Positions 8,773 to 16,986 of a stretch of 64,000 bases of DNA are shown here, piece by piece. Location of the stretch: contig JACJYQ010000004.1 of the NCBI GenBank assembly GCA_020636025.1, positions 62,001 to 126,000 on the forward strand, in the 5' to 3' direction. This DNA is from Lewinellaceae bacterium. GTDB taxonomy: Bacteria > Bacteroidota > Bacteroidia > Chitinophagales > Saprospiraceae. A model generated the notes under the pieces. That model was not told where the DNA came from. It worked only from the letters and a program-made list of their open reading frames with translations, and did not search any database. Position numbers and translations under genes: made by a program. How positions within the stretch are numbered: the first letter of the stretch is position 1; the number at the start of each line of letters is the position of its first letter.

Positions 8773-8937
8773 TTATAAACGGCCTAAAGCGCCTGCCAAA
8801 GCAGTAAACTGGAATGGCCAGGCGACCCAAACCCATTCTGGTTTAAACCAAAGCAAAGCAAGCATTCCTATGGTACTGATGATAAAAAGCATCCAATCGC
8901 GGCCGCGATTTTCTGTGACTTCCTCGTTATTTTTCAT
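8773..8937 (-). CDS. 54-residue small membrane protein
   Basis: An ATG-to-TAA frame of 54 codons on the minus strand. It begins with a charged segment (MKNNEEVTENRGRDW), then one hydrophobic helix (about residues 16-30), a Trp-rich turn (FKPEWVWVAWPF) and a Gly-Arg-Leu end. Its composition is typical of real small membrane proteins, and a strong terminator follows 20 bp after the stop, so it is probably a genuine monocistronic gene. No family is recognised. The two hydrophobic halves around KPEW suggest a helical hairpin or one helix plus an interfacial segment. Confidence 0.6.
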   Translation of the reverse strand: MKNNEEVTENRGRDWMLFIISTIGMLALLWFKPEWVWVAWPFQFTALAGALGRL

Positions 8938-9113
8938 AATTTTTCATTTTGATGGAGCAAAATTAAAAACGATTCTGGGAAAGCCAAGTACTCCATTTCA
9001 AATTTGTAGTTCGTCCAAATTAGGTCGTAATTAAAGTGAATGTGTTTCTTTGTGCCGGCAATCACCAGATGCAAACAGTAAACACACCAATTTTGCGCTA
9101 ACCAATTTTACGT

Positions 9114-9623
9114 ATGATCCAGGTATTCGTAACCGGCGGCACCTTTGACAAGGAATACAATTACATTACCGGGGAGCTTTTTTTTAAAGACACCCACCTT
9201 ATGGAAATGTTTGAAAGAGGGCGTTCGGAAGTGGACATTGACATAAAAACCCTCATGATGGTGGATTCACTGGAAATGCGCGAAGAAGACAGGGCCATCA
9301 TTGTTTATAATTGCAGCAAAACGCCTTCCAACCGAATTTTGCTAACTCACGGAACAGACCGTATGGTAGAAACCGCCAGGATACTGGCGGAAGAGAAAAT
9401 TGAAGGAAAGACTATTGTGCTGACCGGCGCCATGGTTCCCTACGCTTTTGGCACTTCATCGGATGGTTTCTTCAATTTGGGAAGCGCCCTGGCTTTTGCG
9501 CAGGTATTACCACCTGGAGTATACATTGTGATGAATGGCCGCTATTTCGACTGGAATAAAGTGCGTAAAAACCGTCAAACCGGAACCTTTGAAGAGATAG
9601 GTTCAGAAGAAAATCCGGTGTAA
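9114..9623 (+). CDS. Short asparaginase-domain protein
   Basis: A 169-residue protein that corresponds only to the N-terminal domain of type I/II L-asparaginases. It carries TGGTFDK (first catalytic Thr region, residues 8-14), LLTHGTDRM near residue 82 (Thr-Asp-Lys region) and VLTGAMVP near residue 103. The C-terminal domain that completes the active site in 320-340-residue asparaginases is absent. There is no sign of a frameshift: the protein ends with ordinary polar residues and the next gene is on the other strand. Short stand-alone versions exist in other bacteria, so this is probably a natural family and not a remnant. Activity is uncertain. Confidence 0.8.
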   Translation: MIQVFVTGGTFDKEYNYITGELFFKDTHLMEMFERGRSEVDIDIKTLMMVDSLEMREEDRAIIVYNCSKTPSNRILLTHGTDRMVETARILAEEKIEGKTIVLTGAMVPYAFGTSSDGFFNLGSALAFAQVLPPGVYIVMNGRYFDWNKVRKNRQTGTFEEIGSEENPV

Positions 9624-9641
9624 CGAGGTATTCAGGCTATT

Positions 9642-9926
9642 TTACTTCAAAATAGATGTTTGTACTCCCAACAGGGATATACTTAATACCGCCGCAAGAA
9701 TCACCGCAAGCAAACTTATCAGCATCACGTGAAAATATCGCCGTGGTACCTTTGATGGCTCGATCATTTCTGCAATCACCGCCAGAAGCAAAATTCCCAA
9801 TAATACAGGGCCAATTGTTAACGTTAGTAGCGTGGCCAGGTAACCGCTGGACAACCACAAGCCAAACCAACAGATCAACTCGATCAGAAAAATTTCACCC
9901 AAGGTTAAATTAACGATTCTATTCAT
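9642..9926 (-). CDS. Membrane protein of unknown function
   Basis: A 94-residue, strongly hydrophobic protein with about three membrane segments (residues about 8-25, 28-53 and 64-90), separated by a short charged loop (EMIEPSKVPRRY). No family is recognised. It is convergent with the short asparaginase gene (19 bp between stops) and divergent from the DUF6794-like gene, whose ATG lies 9 bp away, so their promoter regions overlap. The opposite-strand frame (9656-9913) looks like a shadow. Confidence 0.65.
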   Translation of the reverse strand: MNRIVNLTLGEIFLIELICWFGLWLSSGYLATLLTLTIGPVLLGILLLAVIAEMIEPSKVPRRYFHVMLISLLAVILAAVLSISLLGVQTSILK

Positions 9927-9934
9927 AGACCAAT

Positions 9935-10468
9935 ATGCGTTACCAAATCATAGTTACTTCATTCCTGTGTTTGATGCTGTCTTCCCTTATTGCGCAAAAT
10001 TCGGATCAGGAACTGGGGCCGGCAAATAATGAAGCGGAGTTTGAGCGACAATATCAGGAGAGAATTACGAAGGACAAATTAAATGGGGTGTATATCCCAA
10101 AAAATCTGGAAGAAGCCATGGCAGAGCTTGACAAACGCATTTCTCCGGATTCCAGATTGAAACTTAAAAGCATACCTGAAGATAGTGTTTGCCTTCGTAT
10201 GCATCACCGACTAGGTCAGTGGCTCATCCTGAATTGGGGATTTTATGGGGGCTCGCGCTTGTCACATTACCTGAGAAGCGCCGGCGTCACTTTCCCGGAC
10301 GACATGGCAGATTTTCTGATCCTCGCCTATCACCGACGCTTGAATGACAAACCAATAGGCATTAAGGAACTGGCACTTGATTTTAAAGGCAAACGGAAAA
10401 AAGAGTTTGAGGAAGAAATGAAGGAAGGAACCATTATTCATGAAGAAAAGCGGGTAAGAGAACATTGA
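9935..10468 (+). CDS. Secreted DUF6794-like protein
   Basis: A 177-residue protein with a clear signal peptide ending in SSLIAQ near residue 21. The body includes VYIPKNLEEAMAELDK and a W-x3-NWGFYGGSRL segment, then PDDMADFLI. This pattern (PKNLEEA, a short helix, LNWG and GGSRL, then PDDM) I associate with DUF6794, a Bacteroidota family of unknown role. The protein is probably periplasmic or extracellular. Its stop is followed after 2 bp by an octanucleotide array. Confidence 0.65.
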   Translation: MRYQIIVTSFLCLMLSSLIAQNSDQELGPANNEAEFERQYQERITKDKLNGVYIPKNLEEAMAELDKRISPDSRLKLKSIPEDSVCLRMHHRLGQWLILNWGFYGGSRLSHYLRSAGVTFPDDMADFLILAYHRRLNDKPIGIKELALDFKGKRKKEFEEEMKEGTIIHEEKRVREH

Positions 10469-10470
10469 GG

Positions 10471-10510
10471 TAATTAGCTAATTTGCCAATATACTAATTA
10501 GCTAATTGGC
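10471..10510. repeat. Octanucleotide word array, 5 copies
   Basis: Five consecutive 8-bp words, TAATTAGC, TAATTTGC, CAATATAC, TAATTAGC and TAATTGGC, start 2 bp after the stop codon of the previous gene. TTGCCAAT and ATTGGCAA within it are inverted, so it can fold as a terminator-like hairpin. Confidence 0.75.
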
Positions 10511-10594
10511 AATAATTTCGATTTTTAATTAGATTATTACCGTTATTCAGGTACCTTTATTGACTAATTGTTAATAAATCAAGCTATTTTTTTG

Positions 10595-11065
10595 ATGGAG
10601 AACCTGGATATAGACCAGTTAGACAGGCAAATACTTTCCAAATTGATGGAGGATGGCAAAATGCCTTATACCGACATCGCTAAGCAACTGTTCGTATCCA
10701 GTGGAACCATTCATGTGAGAATGAAGAAAATGGAACAAATAGGCATCGTAAAAGGTGCTTCTTTGGTGCTGGATTTTCACAAACTGGGATATGCCGTAAC
10801 CGCTTACCTGGGAATTTATCTTGACAAAGGATCCTTGTATGAGGATGTAACTGAAAAACTGAAAGAAATTCCGGAAATAATAGAAGCCAGCTATATAACA
10901 GGCGCTTATAACATTCTGGCCAAAATTGTTTGCAGAGATACCAAACACCTGTATTCAGTTCTACGTGATAAAATTCAAACAATTGCCGGAGTGCAGCGGA
11001 CTGAGACATTCATTTCCATGGAAGAAAGCATTGCCAGGAGAGTAAACTTCCTTGAAGAAGAATGA
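10595..11065 (+). CDS. Lrp/AsnC family transcriptional regulator
   Basis: A 156-residue protein from ATG 10595 (an upstream TTG extension is unlikely). An N-terminal winged helix-turn-helix (residues about 4-60, with LDRQILSKL and the recognition helix around SSGTIHVRMKKM) is followed by a ligand-binding RAM domain (about 68-150; GAYNILAKIVC). Such proteins bind DNA as dimers or octamers and respond to amino acids; the effector is unknown. Its last codons overlap the start of the next gene by 4 bp (ATGA), so the two are translationally coupled. Confidence 0.9.
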   Translation: MENLDIDQLDRQILSKLMEDGKMPYTDIAKQLFVSSGTIHVRMKKMEQIGIVKGASLVLDFHKLGYAVTAYLGIYLDKGSLYEDVTEKLKEIPEIIEASYITGAYNILAKIVCRDTKHLYSVLRDKIQTIAGVQRTETFISMEESIARRVNFLEEE

Positions 11066-11871
11066 AACTACTAACAATATTTTTACGAATCCATTGTCGA
11101 ATTCAAATTAGCACTTTTCTAACGCTGCTTTTTAGTACGGTTTTATTAACTAAATCTTTATTTTCCCAAAACGAGTACAAAGGTTACCGACTTGCGCTGT
11201 TTGACTTTTCCATTATTAAGGTCAAAAATGAATCTGTTCTGTTAAAATGCAAGGTGGCGAATACAGGTGTATATGAATCTGGTGTCAAAAACCAATCTAA
11301 TCCAACCATAATTGAACTGGACAGCACCAACTTGCCACCCGTGCTTTGGGGCCATGAAGAAGCGATTGCTAATGCAGCCATAAATAGCAACCCAAGGCTA
11401 AAACCAGGTGAAATCTCCAAATATATTTGGTTACAGGTAGAACCCAATGCACCCGGTCCGACAGTAATCAATTCCGACTTCGAAGGCTGCTCCGACCTTG
11501 TGATTGACACTGCATTTCTGACAAAATTTACCGAACGCAATTTAAACCTGTCCGTAATCATCAGCAACCAAGGAAATGTGCCGATGTTAATTTCCGGAAA
11601 AAAGGATAAGCTTGGAATAAACGGGTATTTTGTCAGTGGAAACAAGTTAAGCCGGGGAGCAATTCTGGCAGGCAAGCATTTCGTTGCCAAAGACAAAGAA
11701 AGTATTACAGGATGGCTGGAACCCGGGGAGCGAGTATTAACCAGCATTCAACTTGATCTACAGAACAGGAGTATATACTCTCCTAACATTTACCTTGAAC
11801 TGATTGCACCGCCTACGCAAATTGAATGTGAGGTGAGCAACAATTACTTTTTTCTGCCTTTTCAATTTTAA
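11062..11871 (+). CDS. Secreted protein of unknown function
   Basis: A 269-residue protein with a long N-terminal export signal (hydrophobic residues about 18-32, cleavage probably after SLFSQ). The rest is beta-rich, with segments such as VLLKCKVANTG and LNLSVIISNQGN that recall immunoglobulin-like or CARDB folds, where such asparagine-glycine turns are typical. There is no T9SS sorting domain and no catalytic motif. It overlaps the Lrp regulator by 4 bp and may be controlled with it. Confidence 0.65.
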   Translation: MKLLTIFLRIHCRIQISTFLTLLFSTVLLTKSLFSQNEYKGYRLALFDFSIIKVKNESVLLKCKVANTGVYESGVKNQSNPTIIELDSTNLPPVLWGHEEAIANAAINSNPRLKPGEISKYIWLQVEPNAPGPTVINSDFEGCSDLVIDTAFLTKFTERNLNLSVIISNQGNVPMLISGKKDKLGINGYFVSGNKLSRGAILAGKHFVAKDKESITGWLEPGERVLTSIQLDLQNRSIYSPNIYLELIAPPTQIECEVSNNYFFLPFQF

Positions 11872-11943
11872 ACGCTGAAAATGAATCGGCATCGAAAATT
11901 AATTCGACGCCGGTTCATCATAATGATTTGTAATCAAGTCAAA

Positions 11944-12198
11944 TCAGGCTTTTTTAAACAAGCCTCCAATCACGGAACCCAATCCGCCTCCAACCAGAGA
12001 AGAAACAATTTGCATAATCATGTTGGAGCTATCACCACCCATGACGGCCTGAAGGATCATTGGCAAAGCATTGCCACCAACAGCACCTGCCAGCAAATTG
12101 CCAATCATTCCCAATCCGTTTTTCTTGAGCATGTTTCCCAGGTAACCACCACCGGCACCGGCAACTGTGTTGATCAAATAAGGTAAAAGTTGTTCCAT
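11944..12198 (-). CDS. Small glycine-rich hydrophobic protein
   Basis: An 84-residue protein rich in Gly, Ala and Leu with GxxxG-like spacing (GAGGGYLGNML, LLAGAVGGNALP, SLVGGGLGSVIGGLFKKA). Two to three short hydrophobic helices are predicted by eye. The pattern resembles glycine-zipper membrane-associated peptides found in many Bacteroidota. The opposite frame (11881-12186, plus strand) is a shadow rich in His and Asn. No partner gene suggests a role. Confidence 0.65.
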   Translation of the reverse strand: MEQLLPYLINTVAGAGGGYLGNMLKKNGLGMIGNLLAGAVGGNALPMILQAVMGGDSSNMIMQIVSSLVGGGLGSVIGGLFKKA

Positions 12199-12410
12199 TT
12201 TGTTTGATTTAGTGAATAGGAATCAATTATCAGAAGCGAAAACTAAACACTAATTTTGAATAACAAGCAAACTTTATGGCAATATTTTAAATAACGACCG
12301 AATAGCTTTCAATAATTCTTCAAATACAGCATAATTCAGGATTCAAACTTTGATTGGTAAACAGCAAAATATTCATAACTAATCTCGATGTGCTGAATAA
12401 GCCAATTCAA

Positions 12411-12443
12411 TTGCATGGATATTAAAAAAGCAACTTAGGTTTG
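12411..12443 (+). promoter_or_regulatory. Promoter of the M1 peptidase gene
   Basis: TTG (12411-12413), a 22-bp spacer and an exact TAnnTTTG box, TAGGTTTG (12436-12443). The start of transcription would fall about 12450, some 40 nt before the preferred ATG at 12491. Confidence 0.5.
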
Positions 12444-12490
12444 TCCTTATTAATTGACTCAATCAAATGGTTTTTAGTAAATCGGAAACA

Positions 12491-14365
12491 ATGCGTTACA
12501 TCCTGACATATCTGTTTTTCATAAACCTTTCAATCGCACAATCTCAAAGCGATGCACTGTTTATGCCCCTGAATTTTGAAGATTCTTACAATAATGGAAT
12601 TAGGACTGCCGACGGGAAACCTGGCCCAAACTATTGGCAAAACAGATGTGATTACAAGATCAAGGTTGAGTTGGATCCCAAGGAAAAAGAAGTGGAAGTA
12701 AAGGAAACTCTTACCTATTTCAACAACAGCCCCGACACACTCAAATCAATCCGAATTAAAGTCTTGCATGACCTGTATAAGAAAGGAGGACAAAGAGCCC
12801 AGGATATGGAAGCGAAGTACATGACCAAAGGAGTGGAAATTTCTTTTTTGTCGATAAATGGTGAAAAACTGGAAGTGGAAGATCAAAGGCGCAGAGATTG
12901 TTACCTCATTATTCGATTGCCAAAGCCTTTACCTCCAAAAAACACACTCGATCTTGCTTGTAACTGGGAATTTCAAATGCCCGAATTTGAAGATGCTCCA
13001 CGTGAATGCGTATGCAGCCCCGGCACATTTTTCATCCCTTATTTTTATCCTGAGATCGCGGTTTACGATGATTTGCATGGCTGGGCCGATGTGCCGTACA
13101 ATGGCTTACAGGAGTTTTACCACGACTTCTCCAATTATGATGTAGAAATTACCCTCCCAAAAGGTTACGCCGCCTGGGCAACAGGAGAATGGCAAAATGC
13201 TCGTGACATGCTCCAGCCAGCATACTATGAGCGCTGGGAGAAAGCCCATACCAGTGAAGACATTGTTCAGATATTCTCAGAGGCAGAATTGAAAAGCGGG
13301 CGTGTGTTTAAAAAGGTCAAAAAGCAAAAATTTCACTTTGTGGCCACCGATGTTCCCGATTTCACTTTTGCCGTCAGCAATCATTACAACTGGGATGCTA
13401 CCTCAGTAGAGGTGGATGCAATTACCCAAAGAAGGACCTTTGTATCTGCCGCGTATGACAGCAAATCCAAGGATTTTCTGAAAGTTGCCCGCATTGCAGC
13501 AGATGGAATTCGGTTGATGAGCAATTATCTTCCAGGATATCCATTCCCCTACCCTTGCATCACCATTTTCAACGGAGATGACGGCATGGAATACCCCATG
13601 ATGGTAAACGACGCTAGCACTTCAGACAAAGAAGTCATGGGTCTGACACTTCATGAGTCTGCACATACATATTTCCCCTTTATGATGGGCATAAACGAAC
13701 AGCGCTACGCCTGGATGGACGAAGGCTGGGCTAACTTTTTCGAACACTTTTCGAGTGATTCACTTACTGGTACAAAAAGGAGAATGTGGGGAGGCGCTTT
13801 TGGACGGTCATTCGATGTTCCACCCATGGTAGGTTCAGAAAACACACGAGGCGCCAGTTATTGGTTTGAATCGTACTCGAGACCACAATTTGCTTATACC
13901 CAACTATTGGATATTCTTGGATATGAGTTGTTTCACAAATGCATGACCACTTATATGGATCGCTGGAAAGGGAAACATCCTGGACCTTACGAGTTTTTTA
14001 ATACGTTCAATGACGTTTCAGGACAGGATTTAAACTGGTTCTGGCGGCCGTGGTTCTTTGAATTCGGCTATCCGGACCTGGCCATAAGTTCAGTAGCACA
14101 GCTAAATAGCCTTCAAACAGAGGGTGCAAATCAAATTGTGTATATTGACAAAAAAGGCAATTTCCCGGTCCCGGTTCATGTAACTTTTGAATATTCGGAT
14201 GGCTCTTCAGAAGTAAAACATATGAATGCTGGCGTGTGGAAAAATCCGAAACAATTAACGATCCAAATCGAGACAATGGCTGGGAAATCACTAAAAAAAG
14301 TAACACTGGGTGATAAAACCATTCCGGATGTTAAGCCAAAAGACAATGTATGGTTCGCGAATTAG
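12491..14365 (+). CDS. M1 family metallopeptidase, exported
   Basis: About 624 residues from ATG 12491, which puts a standard signal peptide (MRYILTYLFFINLSIAQ) at the N-terminus; ATG 12467 would add eight residues. The zinc site is complete: HESAH at residue 388 followed after 18 residues by the third ligand in DEGWANFF. The substrate-anchoring motif reads GMEYPM instead of GAMEN, as in many Bacteroidota members. It is probably a periplasmic or surface aminopeptidase that trims peptides for uptake. Its last 16 bp overlap the start of the DUF2071 gene, which argues for one transcript. Confidence 0.88.
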   Translation: MRYILTYLFFINLSIAQSQSDALFMPLNFEDSYNNGIRTADGKPGPNYWQNRCDYKIKVELDPKEKEVEVKETLTYFNNSPDTLKSIRIKVLHDLYKKGGQRAQDMEAKYMTKGVEISFLSINGEKLEVEDQRRRDCYLIIRLPKPLPPKNTLDLACNWEFQMPEFEDAPRECVCSPGTFFIPYFYPEIAVYDDLHGWADVPYNGLQEFYHDFSNYDVEITLPKGYAAWATGEWQNARDMLQPAYYERWEKAHTSEDIVQIFSEAELKSGRVFKKVKKQKFHFVATDVPDFTFAVSNHYNWDATSVEVDAITQRRTFVSAAYDSKSKDFLKVARIAADGIRLMSNYLPGYPFPYPCITIFNGDDGMEYPMMVNDASTSDKEVMGLTLHESAHTYFPFMMGINEQRYAWMDEGWANFFEHFSSDSLTGTKRRMWGGAFGRSFDVPPMVGSENTRGASYWFESYSRPQFAYTQLLDILGYELFHKCMTTYMDRWKGKHPGPYEFFNTFNDVSGQDLNWFWRPWFFEFGYPDLAISSVAQLNSLQTEGANQIVYIDKKGNFPVPVHVTFEYSDGSSEVKHMNAGVWKNPKQLTIQIETMAGKSLKKVTLGDKTIPDVKPKDNVWFAN

Positions 14366-15111
14366 TAAAAACTCAAAAAGCTGAGACGGCCTTCCTGAGC
14401 GCCGAGTGGAAAAAGCTGTTAATGGCCAACTATACCATTGACCCCGAGTTGCTTGGGTTGTTTGTGCCACCGGGTACGGAACTGGATTTCTGGAATGACA
14501 AATGCTACATAAGTCTGGTTGGATTTATGTTTCTAAATACCAGGGTTAAGGGGGTAAGCATTCCCTGGCATCGCAATTTTGAGGAGGTTAATTTGCGATT
14601 TTATGTCAAGAGAAAAATGCAGGGTGAATGGAGAAGAGGCGTGGTATTTATAAAGGAGATCGTACCCAAACCGGCCATTTCTTTGGTAGCCAACACCCGG
14701 TATAAAGAGCATTATGTAACCAGACTGATGAGACACAATTGGATGGAGAAAGCAGAATACCACGAGTGTACGTATGCCTGGAATCCATTCCCCACCCTGA
14801 AATGGGTTGAATTTACGGCCAGGCACAACGCTGAGTCAGTAGCGATTGAGCCAGGCAGCGAAGCGGAATTTATAACCGAACATTACTGGGGCTACACGAA
14901 ATGGGATAAAACCTGCAGTCTGGAATATGAGGTTAAACACCCCAAATGGGAGGTTTATCATGTACAGGATTTCAGGGTCACGGGTTCTCTATTGGATGAA
15001 TACGGACCAATATTCTCAGGAGTTCTGTCGAATAGTCCTTCATCGGTATTTTTGGCAAAAGGTTCTGAAGTGGAAGTCATGAATGCCAACATGATATGCG
15101 TCGAACCTTAA
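14350..15111 (+). CDS. DUF2071 (YqjF-like) protein
   Basis: A 253-residue soluble protein. Family features are visible: LLMANYTIDPELL near residue 25, VPPGTELD, FLNTRVKG, NFEEVNLRFYV near 75 and RGVVFIKEIVPKPAIS near 98. The fold is related to acetoacetate-decarboxylase-like domains, but no function is established for the family. It has no signal peptide, unlike the upstream peptidase whose stop codon it overlaps. Confidence 0.85.
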   Translation: MVRELVKTQKAETAFLSAEWKKLLMANYTIDPELLGLFVPPGTELDFWNDKCYISLVGFMFLNTRVKGVSIPWHRNFEEVNLRFYVKRKMQGEWRRGVVFIKEIVPKPAISLVANTRYKEHYVTRLMRHNWMEKAEYHECTYAWNPFPTLKWVEFTARHNAESVAIEPGSEAEFITEHYWGYTKWDKTCSLEYEVKHPKWEVYHVQDFRVTGSLLDEYGPIFSGVLSNSPSSVFLAKGSEVEVMNANMICVEP

Positions 15112-15223
15112 AAGAGTTTTGCAGAAAAAAAGCGTCTTTGGGTTTAATTAGCTGGACTTTTAGCCCTAAATTCAACCCATTGAATTTTCTAACATCAATA
15201 AAACATTCAAAACGTACACTAAC

Positions 15224-16222
15224 ATGGCACGATTAACCGGTTTTTCTCGCTTGCTCATTACCCTGGCTATTGTAGCCGGCGTATTTTTTGCAGTGCGATA
15301 TTTTCTTCCAAATCTTGGCAAGGGAGAGCAAAATAATCAAACAACTGAGCAGCAGGAAGATAACCCTTCCAGAGTTCCAAACACAACAAGCAGTGAGAGC
15401 TGGGGCAAGTCAGGATCCAGCTTTACACCTGCTCCATTTTCATATACAGCGCCACTTCCGTCTGGAGGCAAACTGAAAGGCGTGGTTGAACTAGGTGCTA
15501 CAGGTTTCAATTCATTCATCATTCGCATTGACAGCAAAAAGAACTGGAAACTGGAAAAGGCTGAGTTTGGAGTCAGTCTCGTAAAAGAAGGTTTGGCTAC
15601 TGATGAAGATGTGAAAAGTGGACTCAAGCGATACATAGCTGACATGACTTCCTTTGGAGTTGGAGCACGTGACATCCATTTTGTTGTGAGCAGCGGTGCG
15701 CAAAAAGAGGCCATTATGCCCAAAATAAATGCTGCTTTGAAGGCGATGGGCTACGTGGTTAATGTGGTAACACCACAACAGGAAGCCAAATATGCCCTTA
15801 AAGCAGTTTTGCCATCTTCGTTTGACAACAGAGCTTTTGTGGTAGATATCGGTTCCGGAAATACAAAGATTTCATGGATACCTAATGGAGCTCTTGAATT
15901 GCCAGGTGCGAAGTATTACCAAAACAATACACCAGCAGGAACCGTATATTCCGAGGTAAAAAGCAAGTCCTCACAAATACCCAAAAATCTTCGACAGACT
16001 TGCTTTATCATTGGCGGCGTTCCCTATGAACTGGCTAAACAAATCAGAAATGGCAAAGAGAGATATACTGTATTGAAAGCTCCTGGCGATTATACAGCTG
16101 ATGGTGCCAAGCAGGAAGCCGGATTGAATATTTACAACGCCATTGCCGAAGGGACCGGTTGCAAGCAGTTTGTATTTGACTGGGATGCGAATTTCACTAT
16201 TGGTTTTTTACTAGGTTTGTAA
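15224..16222 (+). CDS. Membrane-anchored Ppx/GppA-like (actin-fold) protein
   Basis: A 332-residue protein with one N-terminal membrane helix (about residues 9-27; Arg on the N-side, so the body should face the periplasm) and a Ser/Thr/Pro-rich linker to about residue 80. The remainder follows the motif order of exopolyphosphatase/GppA proteins: VVELGATGFNSFII (phosphate-1 loop), FGVSLVKEGL, HFVVSSGAQKEA, TPQQEAKYA (with the catalytic-type Glu) and VVDIGSGNTKISW (phosphate-2 loop). ATP or polyphosphate use in the periplasm would be odd, so a binding or structural role is possible. It is monocistronic, with a strong terminator after it. Confidence 0.6.
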   Translation: MARLTGFSRLLITLAIVAGVFFAVRYFLPNLGKGEQNNQTTEQQEDNPSRVPNTTSSESWGKSGSSFTPAPFSYTAPLPSGGKLKGVVELGATGFNSFIIRIDSKKNWKLEKAEFGVSLVKEGLATDEDVKSGLKRYIADMTSFGVGARDIHFVVSSGAQKEAIMPKINAALKAMGYVVNVVTPQQEAKYALKAVLPSSFDNRAFVVDIGSGNTKISWIPNGALELPGAKYYQNNTPAGTVYSEVKSKSSQIPKNLRQTCFIIGGVPYELAKQIRNGKERYTVLKAPGDYTADGAKQEAGLNIYNAIAEGTGCKQFVFDWDANFTIGFLLGL

Positions 16223-16309
16223 TACGAGCGTTTTTGGAATATTCTCACCGGGTCTAAAAACGGTTTTTTTTGACACTATGGGTTAAGAGATACTAATCCG
16301 GCGAAAAAA

Positions 16310-16350
16310 ATCCCGAACCTTCTTAGAAAAGAAGGTTCGGGATCAATCGT
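16310..16350. terminator. Bidirectional terminator hairpin
   Basis: Perfect 15-bp stem (16310-16324 with 16329-16343, core CCCGAACCTTCTT) and loop AGAA, A-rich on its left, between convergent genes. It serves the Ppx/GppA-like gene and the CBS gene. Confidence 0.75.
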
Positions 16351-16373
16351 GTTTACACAAATAGCACTACAGT

Positions 16374-16799
16374 TTACATGTTCTCGTCAACAAACTTATC
16401 CAGGTTATCCGGATATTCTTTTGTATGACCGTACCTGATCAAATCCGTGCTGGTAACAATGCCTTCCAATTCACCAAGGTCATTCACAATAGGAACTGCA
16501 TGAAACAAGTGTTTGGTCAATACTTCAGCCACGGCGCCCAGATGTTGCTCAGGGTCAAGTGTGGCCACTTTTGTTGTCATCACCTCCTTAATTTTCATGC
16601 CTTTAAAATCTTCGGCCGACAACCCGAGCTTGAACATATCCCATGAGGTAATCATACCAACCAGTTTGCGCCCCTCCACAATGGGAATATGGTGAATATG
16701 CTTGGATATCAAAATATCTCTCGCCTCACCCAGGGTATTTTCTGGTCCCAGAGTGATAAGATCTCTGGTCATGTGCGTTTTAACTAGTTCATTCATCAT
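16374..16799 (-). CDS. CBS-domain pair protein
   Basis: A 141-residue protein made of two CBS motifs (residues about 8-62 and 72-130) and little else. Repeated signatures are VKTHMTRDLITL / IKEVMTTKVATLD at the start of each motif, and GMITSWDMFKLG / GIVTSTDLIRYG at the end. Tandem CBS domains form a Bateman module that senses adenine nucleotides. No catalytic or transport domain is attached, so it may regulate a partner in trans. It is monocistronic. Confidence 0.9.
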   Translation of the reverse strand: MMNELVKTHMTRDLITLGPENTLGEARDILISKHIHHIPIVEGRKLVGMITSWDMFKLGLSAEDFKGMKIKEVMTTKVATLDPEQHLGAVAEVLTKHLFHAVPIVNDLGELEGIVTSTDLIRYGHTKEYPDNLDKFVDENM

Positions 16800-16986
16800 A
16801 GGCTTTAAACAAATTTTGAGTGAGTTTTAGATAAGCCCGAAAGTATGGCAACGAGTGCAATTTTTATAGTGTAAACTGGAAAAAAAGTTTAGTTGGAATT
16901 TATTGCTGGTAAAAAATACCGATATTGCAGGCAGCGAAATTGGATGCAAATAATTCTATCTGATTATTCCAACTAATGATCTCGCC

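Noticed and set aside
9114..9623. Asparaginase broken by a frameshift
   Set aside because: No downstream frame encodes the missing C-terminal domain, and short stand-alone versions exist in other bacteria.
11881..12186. 101-codon plus-strand frame over the small glycine-rich gene
   Set aside because: The minus-strand product has a coherent glycine-zipper pattern; the plus frame is a His/Asn-rich shadow.
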